Shown: positions 23,091-30,192, numbered from the stretch's first letter. The stretch is 32,159 nt of DNA from Ammoniphilus sp. YIM 78166 (GCF_004522215.1 NZ_SDLR01000019.1:1-32159); one strand, 5' to 3'. Notes: generated by a model from the letters alone, not told the origin. Made by a program: numbers and translations.

Positions 23091-23543
23091 CTAACTTTGA
23101 TCTGGTTCTTCCTCGGATGCGACCACAATTCCATTTTTGATTAGCAATGCGGCGGTAACCCCGACTCCTGATTTCTTCGTTTTCGTATAGGTTCCATCAT
23201 AGATCTGGCGGCTTCCACAAGAAGGGCTTCTCTCCTTGAGAATGGCCTTAGTTGCCCCGACGGTTTGAGCCATGCGCAAAGCTTGATAAGCCCCATCCAA
23301 GAAATGCTGGGTCACATCATTTCCTTGGTTATCTATCACTTTGGCTTTTCCATCTAAGACATCAAAGCCGTCTCCACCTACGATCTCAGCTGGGTTTCGA
23401 GGAGTAGGCAAACCACCAAGCTGCTCCGGACAAACGGGGATAGCTTTTCCCTTTTGTACGAGCTGGAAGGCGAGGTCAAAAGGGTTGGATTTCTTATCAT
23501 ACCTGCACTCGCATCCCATTAAGCAAGCACTGACTATTTTCAT
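23091..23543 (-). CDS. DUF523 family protein
   Basis: 150 residues, typical DUF523 length. Conserved cysteine motifs are visible: CLMGCECRYD (7-16), IPVCPEQLGGLPTPR (35-49) and KERSPSCGSRQIYDGTY (about 103-119), with GVTAALL near the end. The cysteines suggest a metal or iron-sulfur site, but the function of this family is not established. First gene of a two-gene unit; divergent from the superoxide dismutase gene, with an inverted repeat between them. Confidence 0.88.
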   Translation of the reverse strand: MKIVSACLMGCECRYDKKSNPFDLAFQLVQKGKAIPVCPEQLGGLPTPRNPAEIVGGDGFDVLDGKAKVIDNQGNDVTQHFLDGAYQALRMAQTVGATKAILKERSPSCGSRQIYDGTYTKTKKSGVGVTAALLIKNGIVVASEEEPDQS

Positions 23544-23576
23544 GGATAAGTCACCTACTTCTAGTTTATTTCCATT

Positions 23577-23594
23577 TTATCACATAAATGATAA
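23577..23594. promoter_or_regulatory. Candidate operator TTATCA-N6-TGATAA
   Basis: A perfect 6-6-6 inverted repeat in the 110-bp gap between DUF523 and the divergent sodC-like gene. The half-sites are in the opposite order to the Fur consensus, so Fur is not a good fit. It could serve either gene. Confidence 0.35.
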
Positions 23595-23653
23595 TAATAG
23601 CTGTTTATGGGCAAAATGGTTGTAAACTGATATTGGAGAAGGAGACCTAAGTT

Positions 23654-24205
23654 ATGAGAGTAGCCCTTTGCGTATGGATGGGCCTTTTTTCAGTTGCTAT
23701 GTTACTTGGATGTAATACGACAAGACATGCAGAAGATCCTGCTATGGCTGTCGTGGATTCTGTGACAGCCCGTACGGTGGAGATCATCAATGCCAATGGA
23801 GATAAAATAGGGAAGGCGCTGCTCACCCAAGAGAAAACTGGTGTACGCCTGCATGTTCAAGTAAATGGCCTTTCCCCTGGCAAGCATGGCTTCCATATTC
23901 ACGAGAAGGCTTTTGAAGGAACCGACTTTCAGTCAGCAGGCGGCCACTTTAACCCGACAGGAGCTCAACACGGGTTAAAGAATCCGCAGGGAGCGCATGT
24001 CGGAGATATGAGGAACCTTGTCGTGAAACCGGATGGCTCTGCAAAGCAAACTGAATTTCTAGTCAAAGCAAGCCTTAGCAAATCGAATGAATACTCCCTG
24101 CTCGGCAAGTCGATCATCATACACGCAGGAGAGGATGATCAGGTGACAGATCCCTCAGGGAACTCTGGTGATCGAATTGCGGGCGGCATCATCGGAGATA
24201 AATAA
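23654..24205 (+). CDS. sodC: Cu/Zn superoxide dismutase-like lipoprotein
   Basis: 183 residues with a lipoprotein signal (MLLGC, Cys20). All SodC metal ligands can be read: copper His81, His83 (GFHIHE), His98 and His157 (IIHAGED); zinc His98 (GGHFNP), His106, His115 and Asp118; and the active-site Arg174. The disulfide pair of classical SodC is absent: the loop is EKAFEGTDF and the end is RIAGGII, both without Cys. With the full copper set, catalysis is plausible. It would act outside the membrane. GGAGAAGGAG precedes the ATG. It forms a unit with the next gene. Confidence 0.88.
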   Translation: MRVALCVWMGLFSVAMLLGCNTTRHAEDPAMAVVDSVTARTVEIINANGDKIGKALLTQEKTGVRLHVQVNGLSPGKHGFHIHEKAFEGTDFQSAGGHFNPTGAQHGLKNPQGAHVGDMRNLVVKPDGSAKQTEFLVKASLSKSNEYSLLGKSIIIHAGEDDQVTDPSGNSGDRIAGGIIGDK

Positions 24206-24222
24206 AAAGGGGGTGTAATTCA

Positions 24223-24459
24223 ATGACAGATACAAACGAGAAAGAGATACTAACTCCTGAACAGGATTCATCGGGTCAATGGATGGGATGGCTTGGTATC
24301 ACACTGGGTGCGATTGCTTTTATGTGGTGGCCATTCCTTATGGGAGGAGCCGCTATTGTTCTCGGAGCCATTACGCTGTTCAGCAAGGCAAAGACTCTCG
24401 GATATTGGTCTATTGGGCTGGGAGTCTTAGGTATGTTCTTTAATGGGTGGATCTATTAG
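24223..24459 (+). CDS. Small two-helix membrane protein (78 aa)
   Basis: A polar, acidic N-terminus (about 1-18) is followed by two or three tightly packed hydrophobic segments (GWLGITLGAIAFMWWPFLMG, GAAIVLGAITLF, WSIGLGVLGMFFNGW), in the manner of DUF4190-like proteins. It begins 17 bases after sodC with AAAGGGGGTG in front, so it is co-transcribed, and a strong terminator follows. Function unknown. Confidence 0.75.
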   Translation: MTDTNEKEILTPEQDSSGQWMGWLGITLGAIAFMWWPFLMGGAAIVLGAITLFSKAKTLGYWSIGLGVLGMFFNGWIY

Positions 24460-24461
24460 CA

Positions 24462-24499
24462 AAAACTGCCGCTTTAATTGCTTAAAGTGGCAGTTTTTT
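24462..24499. terminator. Terminator between sodC unit and AEC carrier gene
   Basis: AAAACTGCCGCTTTA pairs with TAAAGTGGCAGTTTT (one G-U) and is followed by TT. It lies between convergent genes and can work both ways. Confidence 0.88.
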
Positions 24500-24502
24500 G
24501 AC

Positions 24503-25396
24503 CTATTGTAATAAGTTTAACAAGCATGTAAGGGTGACAAAGCTTAGCAAGGTAGTAATCAGTGTGCTGCATGAAACAAACTGAGGCTTGGCATTGAATT
24601 GAACAGCATACATGGTCGTGGTTGCAGCCGATGGCATGGCGGCAAGGATGATCAGCACCTTTTGCAGGATAGGATCAAGCGGAAAGAGCAGACAGATAAA
24701 ATAGGCTAGGACGGGTGAAGCAACGAGCCGAATCCCGGTTGCAACACTAATTCCTTTCCATTCAATCACCTTGGTAGAGACGTTAGCCAGTTGCATGCCA
24801 AGAATAATCATAACCAATGGGATAGCTGCATTCGCTACTAGATCAATCGCTTGGAAGAAGTTTTCTGGAATTTGAATATGCAGTTCATGAAGGAAAACGG
24901 CTAAGATAACAGCATAGTTCGTTGGCATTTTTAAAACCGTTTTGATGGCAATCCCCGCTCCATTCTGGCCGCGAGAGGCAAAATAGACGCCAAATACGCT
25001 CATGATAATGGAATGGAACACCATTATCGTGACAGCATAGTCAAATCCTACAGGTCCCAGTGCAAAAAGAATCACTGGAGCTCCATAATTGCCGCTGTTC
25101 ATGAAGGCGGTAGAAAGCATTAAGGCGCTTTCTTGCTCTTTGTCATATTTAAAATATTTAGACGTGATAATTGTTATCCCGATAAGTCCAACGAGTAGGA
25201 GCATAGAGATGATTACAATATAAAAAAGCTGGATATCTAAAGATGTAACATAAAAGGTTCGAAATACAAGCGCGGGGGATAAGATATAAATGGCCACGGT
25301 TGTTATTGGTTTTAGATCGAGCTGAAAAATTCGTTGGATAATGTAGCCGCTCAGAAAAATAAGAAGAACGGGCAAAATGACACTTACAAAGATCAT
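24503..25396 (-). CDS. AEC-family (auxin-efflux-carrier-like) transporter
   Basis: 297 residues from ATG 25396, preceded by AAAGGTG; a GTG two codons earlier is possible. About ten hydrophobic helices in two five-helix bundles, with the family's SPALVFRTFY in the first half and the conserved MNSGNYGAPVILFALG segment, and RLVASPVLAYFIC, then MPSAATTTMYAVQFN in the second. Bacterial members carry organic acids such as malate; the substrate here is unknown. It stands alone. Confidence 0.9.
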   Translation of the reverse strand: MIFVSVILPVLLIFLSGYIIQRIFQLDLKPITTVAIYILSPALVFRTFYVTSLDIQLFYIVIISMLLLVGLIGITIITSKYFKYDKEQESALMLSTAFMNSGNYGAPVILFALGPVGFDYAVTIMVFHSIIMSVFGVYFASRGQNGAGIAIKTVLKMPTNYAVILAVFLHELHIQIPENFFQAIDLVANAAIPLVMIILGMQLANVSTKVIEWKGISVATGIRLVASPVLAYFICLLFPLDPILQKVLIILAAMPSAATTTMYAVQFNAKPQFVSCSTLITTLLSFVTLTCLLNLLQ

Positions 25397-25705
25397 GTCC
25401 ACACCTCTTTCTATATGTAATTAAATAATAAAGGGAATGTGTGGAGTTGGCAATGCGGAAAAGGGATTAGCTATGCGCTTACATAAAGGATTAAGACCGT
25501 TTCTCTCCCCAAATTAACAAAGCACAAAAAAAGAACGATACCTAGATGTAGGTACCGTTAAATTTGGAAAAAGGAGGTGTTTGAGGCTCTTGAAGGGCAT
25601 ATTATCCTTCCCCCAGCCTGTGCTGCACTGGATTACTGTATCTTATGCTAGAAGTAATCCTTAGGATTGGATGTTTGTCCGTTCCGTGTAAAAATAGGCA
25701 ATGGT
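25397..25705. other. Gene-free stretch with several hairpins and a strong SD-like site
   Basis: This stretch holds a minus-strand terminator (25527-25560), an isolated AAAAAGGAGGTG at about 25568-25579 with no convincing ORF after it, and hairpins GAAGG/CCTTC (about 25590-25610) and GGATTACT/AGTAATCC (about 25630-25661). On the minus strand it reads as a folded RNA ending in CACCTCCTTTTTCC and then a terminator, which is the layout of a small regulatory RNA or structured 3' UTR of the 61-aa gene. Confidence 0.4.
25527..25560 (-). terminator. Minus-strand intrinsic terminator
   Basis: AACGATACCTA pairs with TAGGTACCGTT (one G-U) over a 4-nt loop; the minus strand continues TCTTTTTTTG. It lies about 145 nt after the stop of the zinc-ribbon gene at 25706. 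Confidence 0.75.
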
Positions 25706-25891
25706 TTAGCGAATCGTAGTAATAAACTGTTTGCTTTTCGTACGAGAGACTGTAACTTCAGTTTTCTTTTTGGGTACATTATGCTCTTCACTATAGCAAT
25801 CCATGCACAGTCCTGCTTTCTCTCTTGCTTCGTACTCCGTTAGTTTTACTCCGCATTGTTTGCATTTTCTTTCCATCAAGGTGATATTCAT
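25706..25891 (-). CDS. Small zinc-ribbon protein, CKQCG..CMDCY type (61 aa)
   Basis: I used ATG 25891, with GAAAGGAGACG upstream, instead of a longer frame beginning in A/T-rich leader. The zinc ribbon CKQCG (10-14) and CMDCY (29-33) with KLTEYEAREKAG between is the same module as in the protein at 14935-15159; the basic Lys/Thr/Ser tail differs. Function unknown. Confidence 0.78.
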   Translation of the reverse strand: MNITLMERKCKQCGVKLTEYEAREKAGLCMDCYSEEHNVPKKKTEVTVSRTKSKQFITTIR

Positions 25892-26060
25892 GACATCGTC
25901 TCCTTTCATAAAAAATAATGTATATAGACAAATAATAATGTTGTGATTTTCAAATACTTTTTCATTATAACACACTTCGACTTAATTCGACACTCACGGA
26001 TGTGGATAATCTGTGACAGCACTTTGGGGTGTGGCAAAAAACAAAAATACGGAGAAGTCA

Positions 26061-26333
26061 ATGAATGTACTCTACTATAGTTTAGATGAAGGGGAACAAG
26101 CATGGAAGAAGGCGCAAGAGGTACTTGGACAGGATCTAATAGTGCCATCAAAGATTAAGTTTGGGGAGATTCTACGAGCCGGAACTGATCTTCAAGGGAA
26201 CCAGATTCATGTAAGCGGAGTAGGTCTTGCAGAAAAAGCTTGCCGTTTGGCGTGGATTCATGCGCTAGAACAGGTTGGTAAATCGGCAGCAGAATGGCGT
26301 TTTCATAAAGTAAATGGAGAGAAAAGCACATGA
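26061..26333 (+). CDS. DUF3189-like protein, short copy (90 aa)
   Basis: Start ATG 26061 with GGAG seven bases upstream. The segment GTDLQGNQIHVSGVGLAEKA aligns with GVDEWGNRVYTMGLGREMDL of the next gene, and both begin with a V-x-Y-x strand, so the two are diverged tandem relatives. This copy lacks the CYGSAHSS loop and the C-terminal third of the domain. The four-base overlap ATGA with the next gene points to translational coupling. Function unknown. Confidence 0.72.
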   Translation: MNVLYYSLDEGEQAWKKAQEVLGQDLIVPSKIKFGEILRAGTDLQGNQIHVSGVGLAEKACRLAWIHALEQVGKSAAEWRFHKVNGEKST

Positions 26334-26800
26334 ATATTGTGTATTGTTGCTATGGGAGTGCTCACTCTTCCATTATTGCTGCACACGTTCATTTAGGTTT
26401 TCTTCCTATGGATCGTATTCCCTCTAAGGCGGAGTTGCTTAGCTTGTATGATTTCGACAGGACGGAAGGATATTTTATTGGCTCTCTTTTCTATAAAGGG
26501 GTCGATGAATGGGGAAATCGTGTGTATACCATGGGGCTTGGACGTGAGATGGATCTTGTTCGCGAAAGCTTCCTATCCATGCTTGAACGAAACGGCGGAC
26601 ATAGGGAGCAATATCGCTTTTTTCTTGCCCTTCCCCATATCAACCGAGTAGCGAAGATTGGCGGGGCTCTTTCTCGTCGCTATGGCTGGGTAGGGATAGG
26701 CCGCCCCCTTGCCGTGATAGGTATTAGGCAGAGTTATCCGGGAATGGTTCGTTTTGTAAAAGACTGTAAAAGGCAAATTGAGGGCGATGAAGAGGAGTAA
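26330..26800 (+). CDS. DUF3189 family protein (156 aa)
   Basis: Full-length DUF3189: the N-terminal MNIVYCCYGSAHSSIIAAHV loop, HLGFLPMDRIPSKAELLSLY, FDRTEGYFIGSLFYKGVDEW, GNRVYTMGLGREMD, and the C-terminal IGGALSRRYGWVGIGRPLAV. The family is typical of spore-forming Firmicutes and has no assigned function. The start overlaps the stop of the short copy by four bases. I infer that the pair works together. Confidence 0.85.
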   Translation: MNIVYCCYGSAHSSIIAAHVHLGFLPMDRIPSKAELLSLYDFDRTEGYFIGSLFYKGVDEWGNRVYTMGLGREMDLVRESFLSMLERNGGHREQYRFFLALPHINRVAKIGGALSRRYGWVGIGRPLAVIGIRQSYPGMVRFVKDCKRQIEGDEEE

Positions 26801-26843
26801 TCTTATTCGGTAGGCGGATACTAGAGGTAGGAGGTGAGCTTTC

Positions 26844-27305
26844 TTGAAATCCATGAGTAAAAGTTGGTGGCTGCCCATTCTAAGTGCATTACTCCTGAGT
26901 GCTTGTGGAAATATGCCTCAAGCGGGTGTGGACCAGAACCAATCGCAAACGATGTCAGATAACCGAACAGAATATTTAATCCAAAATCGTACCGAAACGA
27001 ACGAGTATATGGAACCAGGAACAGCCTCAAATTCCAGAATGGATACAAGGGTCTACGATGAAAGAGTTCGAGCGGGACTTTCCGGACAAGCTCTCCAAAG
27101 CGCTCAATATCAGGTAGAGCAATCAATTCGTGACCTGGTTAAGGGGATACCAGGCGTTCAGGACGCAGAAGTGGATCTCCTGGGTACAACGGTGAGGATT
27201 CGTGTACAAGCTGCCGATGGAGCGGATCGATCCAAACTTGAACAAAAAGTCCAACAGCAAGTACGACTTTTATATAACTATAATGTCCAGGTAGTTTCCT
27301 ATTAG
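26844..27305 (+). CDS. YhcN/YlaJ-type sporulation lipoprotein
   Basis: 153 residues. Lipobox LLSAC near residues 17-21, an Asn/Gln/Arg-rich linker, then the YhcN/YlaJ domain (about 85-153): QVEQSIRDLVKGIPGVQDAE then VDLLGTTVRIRVQAADG, ending in YNVQVVSY. Such proteins sit on the forespore or spore membrane in Bacillus. The start TTG 26844 has GGAGGTG seven bases upstream; an ATG three codons later is the alternative. A monocistronic unit with a strong terminator. Confidence 0.85.
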   Translation: MKSMSKSWWLPILSALLLSACGNMPQAGVDQNQSQTMSDNRTEYLIQNRTETNEYMEPGTASNSRMDTRVYDERVRAGLSGQALQSAQYQVEQSIRDLVKGIPGVQDAEVDLLGTTVRIRVQAADGADRSKLEQKVQQQVRLLYNYNVQVVSY

Positions 27306-27327
27306 AGCGGTCCACCGCTCTTTTTTT
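27304..27327 (+). terminator. Intrinsic terminator of the YhcN-type gene
   Basis: AGAGCGG pairs with CCGCTCT over a 4-nt loop, then T7. The stem starts right at the stop codon. Confidence 0.92.
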
Positions 27328-27400
27328 GTGCATATGCCGAAATAAACACCATATTCTGTAAGGACAAGTTTTTTCAGCCGGGATTAGAAAGGAGTTTGCG

Positions 27401-27649
27401 ATGAAGGTAATATGGGATAAAGTCAATGACTGGAAATTTTGGGCTTTGTCAAATGACCACGAGGAGTTTTATCAGCTTCTGCTTGAGAATCGGATTCATT
27501 CTACTAAGGGAGTCGTGTATCAGGACCAAGAACCATTCCTATTACCTGAATATCCTACTCATCGCCAATTGAATGAACGGGCAAAACAACTTCTCGATCC
27601 GGTCTTATACGAAGAGTTCGAAAGCGAACTATTCCTTCCCAAAAGATAG
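27401..27649 (+). CDS. Hypothetical protein (82 aa)
   Basis: GAAAGGAG stands eight bases before the ATG. The product is soluble, rich in Trp, Glu and Leu, with a helical middle (HEEFYQLLLENRIHSTKGVV) and a C-terminal helix (LNERAKQLLDPVLYEEFESE). No motif or family recognised. No obvious terminator follows. Confidence 0.7.
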   Translation: MKVIWDKVNDWKFWALSNDHEEFYQLLLENRIHSTKGVVYQDQEPFLLPEYPTHRQLNERAKQLLDPVLYEEFESELFLPKR

Positions 27650-27723
27650 GTCTAATGTCATGATTCAAAATTTGACAAAAATCGACTAGAATAAGATTAC
27701 ATTATTTTGAAGCAGAGGCCGAT

Positions 27724-27876
27724 ATGGGAATTATGGCAAGACTACGTTATGAGTGGCATTGTTATTGGTATTGTTTTAATGAAAGATTACTGCTCCAGGC
27801 AAGTTGTACCGGGAAAGAAAAAGCAAAGATAAGAAAGAAAGTTAATTACCACCGTACAAAGATGTTCTCAATATAA
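27724..27876 (+). CDS. Small basic aromatic protein (50 aa), unrecognised
   Basis: A 50-codon frame with AGAGG six bases before ATG 27724 (a second ATG follows at codon 4). The peptide starts MGIMARLRYEWHCYWYCFNE, very rich in Tyr, Trp and Cys, and ends in a basic stretch (KEKAKIRKKVNYHRTK). TTGACA at 27672 could be its -35, though no good -10 follows. A strong terminator 10 bases after the stop supports an expressed unit. No family recognised. Confidence 0.55.
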   Translation: MGIMARLRYEWHCYWYCFNERLLLQASCTGKEKAKIRKKVNYHRTKMFSI

Positions 27877-27886
27877 AGAGCGTTGA

Positions 27887-27919
27887 ACAAGGATGCTATA
27901 CAATGGCATCCTTGTTTTG
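27887..27919 (+). terminator. Intrinsic terminator after the 50-aa gene
   Basis: ACAAGGATGC and GCATCCTTGT form a perfect 10-bp stem with a 9-nt loop, then TTTGG. The T run is short. Confidence 0.7.
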
Positions 27920-27975
27920 GTTTGGGTCGGAAACTGTTACGCTGCATAATCTGTAGAATGAAAGGGGGGATGCAC

Positions 27976-28221
27976 TTGAAATGGAAGGATTACTATGTAC
28001 CAGGATTAGAAAATCACAGTGAAGCCCTCAAGCAAGTTTACGGCCGTTCCTTTATTCAGCAACTCCGAATCGAGCAAGGAAAGATCATTACCATCACTAC
28101 GGGAAGAGAGGTCTTAACCGGTCGGGTTATCCGATTAGCCATGGATTATATAGAGTTTCAATATAATGAAAGAACTTACTACATCCCTTATCACAGCATC
28201 TTATATTATTATTCCGCATGA
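27976..28221 (+). CDS. YuzF/DUF2642-like small protein (81 aa)
   Basis: I prefer TTG 27976, which has GGGGGG six bases upstream and gives MKWKDYYVPG; ATG 27970 in the same frame stands directly against the G run. The core GKIITITTGREVLTGRVIRL then MDYIEFQYNERTYYIPYHSI is the Sm-like DUF2642 pattern (a G-x-x-x-x-G-x-x turn, D-Y-I-E, and a Y-Y-I-P-Y-H-x-I end) seen in YuzF-type proteins of spore-formers. Role not established. Confidence 0.75.
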   Translation: MKWKDYYVPGLENHSEALKQVYGRSFIQQLRIEQGKIITITTGREVLTGRVIRLAMDYIEFQYNERTYYIPYHSILYYYSA

Positions 28222-28280
28222 ATAGCGAAATCCAATTCATCCCATCCTAAACTGTAGGAACAAGAAAAGGAGGATGAGTG

Positions 28281-28442
28281 ATGTACGAGTCAGATGAGTG
28301 GTATATTCAAGAAGGATTGATGCAGCCATTGAAGAAAAAAGGGACCCCTTTTACCAGCTATGCGGACTATTCTTTTTCACCAGAAGGTAGGGTAGATGAA
28401 GAGTGGGAGATGAAAGTGCAGACCGATGAAGAGAGTTCCTAA
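28281..28442 (+). CDS. Small acidic protein (53 aa), unrecognised
   Basis: A 53-codon frame with AAAGGAGGATGAGTG before the ATG. The product MYESDEWYIQEGLMQPLKKK continues with an aromatic FTSYADYSFSPEG and an acidic tail. It follows the YuzF-like gene by 59 bases and a terminator lies 30 bases downstream, so it probably ends that transcript. No family recognised. Confidence 0.68.
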   Translation: MYESDEWYIQEGLMQPLKKKGTPFTSYADYSFSPEGRVDEEWEMKVQTDEESS

Positions 28443-28471
28443 TTTGAGAAAAATTTGCAATCTTTTTCCAG

Positions 28472-28510
28472 CCCTCCTCGTCTAATGTTGTCAGAGGAGG
28501 GTTAGTTTTT
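28472..28510 (+). terminator. Intrinsic terminator after the 53-aa gene
   Basis: CCCTCCTC pairs with GAGGAGGG across a 14-nt loop, then TTAGTTTTT. Confidence 0.75.
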
Positions 28511-28579
28511 GATTATGGACCTGTGGGGTCCTAATCAGAGCATACGCTTGCCTCCATTTACTGTTTATAATACAAAGAA

Positions 28580-28617
28580 AAAGAGTGTAGAGACCGGGTC
28601 TCTACACTCTTTTTTTT
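28580..28617. terminator. Strong terminator, mostly for the minus-strand 43-aa gene
   Basis: AGAGTGTAGAGACC and GGTCTCTACACTCT form a perfect 14-bp stem with a one-base centre, flanked by A5 on the left and T8 on the right, so it works in both directions. Confidence 0.9.
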
Positions 28618-28747
28618 ACTCGAATTCCATTGCGTCGTCTGAGTATGTCACGGACATGTCATCCTGACATTCCCAGCACTCACTCCTGTTCTTTTCCATG
28701 ATAGCAAGTTCTTCGTGACAGCGTACACAGTAGTCCTTCATATCCAT
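28616..28747 (-). CDS. Tiny zinc-ribbon protein (43 aa)
   Basis: A 43-codon frame with AAGGAGGAGGTC before ATG. MDMKDYCVRCHEELAIMEKN continues with CWEC, giving a CxxC..CxxC zinc site (Cys7, Cys10, Cys24, Cys27), then an acidic tail. A different sequence from the CMDCY pair but the same scale. The upstream gap (28748-28800) has GGACAT and ATGTCC about 30 bases apart, a possible operator. No family recognised. Confidence 0.7.
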   Translation of the reverse strand: MDMKDYCVRCHEELAIMEKNRSECWECQDDMSVTYSDDAMEFE

Positions 28748-28859
28748 GACCTCCTCCTTGTATATTGGGACATATTACGTCGTAGGTTATCCCAACATGT
28801 CCTACTTCAATTTTATCGTATTTCACCACTTTTGTAAACGCTTTAATTTTAGGAAGCCT

Positions 28860-28892
28860 AAAAAAAGCTAAAGCAGGTCAGCTGCTCTAGCT
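28860..28892 (-). terminator. Intrinsic terminator of the SMR operon
   Basis: On the minus strand AGCTAGAGCAG pairs with CTGCTTTAGCT (one mismatch) and is followed by T7. The stop codon of the last gene touches the stem. Confidence 0.88.
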
Positions 28893-29217
28893 AAAAACTT
28901 GTCACCTTGAGTCCAATCACGCTAATTAGTATACAGGAAAGAAAAACAATTCTTTTCCAAGACTTTGACTCTCTAAAAAACAACATACCGATGATGACAC
29001 TCCCAGCCGCTCCTATTCCAGTCCAGATCGCATAGGCAGAACCTACAGGTAATGAAAGGAGAGCGAGGGAGAGTAAATAAAGACTCAGAGCGCCAGCGAT
29101 AAAGGTGGCAATCGAGTAGGTAAGCCTAGAGAAACCATTAGATAATTTCATGAAAGTAACAAAAATAACTTCAAAAATCCCAGCAACAATTAAATAAACC
29201 CATTCCACCTCACTCAC
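28891..29217 (-). CDS. ykkD: SMR efflux protein, YkkD-like partner
   Basis: 108 residues, four membrane helices. The conserved helix-1 glutamate is Glu16 in VAGIFEVIFVTFMKLSNGF, and SLPVGSAYAIWTGIGAAGSV is the family signature of helix 3. In the heterodimeric SMR pumps YkkCD and EbrAB, two such subunits assemble. The GTG start overlaps the upstream stop as GTGA. Transport substrate (guanidinium, or quaternary cations) cannot be read from sequence. Confidence 0.85.
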   Translation of the reverse strand: MSEVEWVYLIVAGIFEVIFVTFMKLSNGFSRLTYSIATFIAGALSLYLLSLALLSLPVGSAYAIWTGIGAAGSVIIGMLFFRESKSWKRIVFLSCILISVIGLKVTSF

Positions 29218-29564
29218 CTCGCCTGATAATCTTCCTCTCCAGCATCCTGGTCTGAAGTGAGCTTCAAACCAATAATTCCAGTGAGGAGAGTCGTAATTAA
29301 AATGATCTTAACAATATGGACAGATTCATGAAGAAAAAGCATTCCATAGATAACCGTTCCAGCTGCGCCTATTCCAGTGAATATGGCATACGCGGTACCA
29401 ACAGGAATGTCTTTCAGAGACTTTGAAAACAAGAAAAAACTCGAAACAATGGCTACTAAAGTTATAATGCTAGGTATTAGAAGAGAAAAACCATTGGAAA
29501 ATTTCAGCCCAAGAGCCCAAACGACTTCCAATATTCCGGCAAGACCAATGTAAAACCAGGCCAT
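29214..29564 (-). CDS. ykkC: SMR efflux protein, YkkC-like partner
   Basis: 116 residues from ATG 29564, with AAGGAGG in front; the frame is open for five more codons. Glu13 in GILEVVWALGLKFSNGF and VGTAYAIFTGIGAAGTVIYG place it near YkkC and the Gdx guanidinium exporters, whose helix 1 has the same W-x-x-G-L-K pattern. The charged C-terminal tail (DQDAGEEDYQ) is also like YkkC. Middle gene of the TetR-ykkC-ykkD operon; the start lies one base past the TetR stop. Confidence 0.85.
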   Translation of the reverse strand: MAWFYIGLAGILEVVWALGLKFSNGFSLLIPSIITLVAIVSSFFLFSKSLKDIPVGTAYAIFTGIGAAGTVIYGMLFLHESVHIVKIILITTLLTGIIGLKLTSDQDAGEEDYQAR

Positions 29565-29565
29565 G

Positions 29566-30153
29566 TTAACCTCCTTCATGATTTTGAATTCCTGACCAAT
29601 AGACCTGCCACGAAGCTTCCATTCGAAACTTCAGCTCTTCAGGTTCATAGTAATGATGCTCCACAAACAATCCGTCAACAAAACAGTAAAAAGAGGCCAA
29701 CAGAATATTCAAGTTTAGCTTTCTAATTTTCTGCTGAGAAATCCCTTCTTCAAAAAGAACGCCCAATAATTTATCCGTTTTATTTTCGAAGTTCATAAAT
29801 TTAACTTTGATCTCTTCCTTAAAGGGTTCTGGGGGAAAGAATATCGCTCTCTTCCAGAAAAGCCCTTCCTGAGTAGTCCCAAACACCTCACAAAATTGCT
29901 GAAAGATATGCCTTAATTTTTCTTCAACGGAGAAATCAGCGATATCACTCATCAGGGTTTCTAACCGGTCTAGTTGACGATCGAGAACCTCGTTAAGAAT
30001 GGCCGTAAATATCGCTTCTTTGCTAGGAAAATGATTATATATTGAAGGTTTTTTGATCCCTACACCTGTTGCGATATCAACTAGGGAGGTTTCCTCATAC
30101 CCGTTTCTCCCGAATAAGACCATGGCGACTTGTTTAATTTTATCAGCTGTCAT
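29566..30153 (-). CDS. TetR-family repressor of the SMR pair
   Basis: 195 residues. The N-terminal helix-turn-helix is clear: VDIATGVGIKKPSIYNHFPS followed by KEAIF (about 24-48). The C-terminal domain (50-195) is helical and would bind a ligand. First gene of the operon, so it probably represses its own promoter and the pump. An inverted repeat at 30171-30190 lies over the predicted transcription start. AGGTGCACAC precedes the ATG. Confidence 0.92.
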   Translation of the reverse strand: MTADKIKQVAMVLFGRNGYEETSLVDIATGVGIKKPSIYNHFPSKEAIFTAILNEVLDRQLDRLETLMSDIADFSVEEKLRHIFQQFCEVFGTTQEGLFWKRAIFFPPEPFKEEIKVKFMNFENKTDKLLGVLFEEGISQQKIRKLNLNILLASFYCFVDGLFVEHHYYEPEELKFRMEASWQVYWSGIQNHEGG

Positions 30154-30170
30154 GTGTGCACCTCATCTGT

Positions 30171-30190
30171 AAACTAACTATCGGTAGTTT
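30171..30190. promoter_or_regulatory. Probable TetR-family operator AAACTA-N8-TAGTTT
   Basis: A 20-bp palindrome with perfect 6-nt arms, placed just downstream of the -10 box of the TetR operon, over the likely +1. This is a typical position for autorepression. Confidence 0.65.
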
Positions 30191-30192
30191 GT

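Noticed and set aside
30154..30192. Guanidine (ykkC-type) riboswitch in the TetR-SMR leader
   Set aside because: The leader from the predicted start to ATG is only about 30-40 nt, too short, and none of the conserved riboswitch segments are visible.
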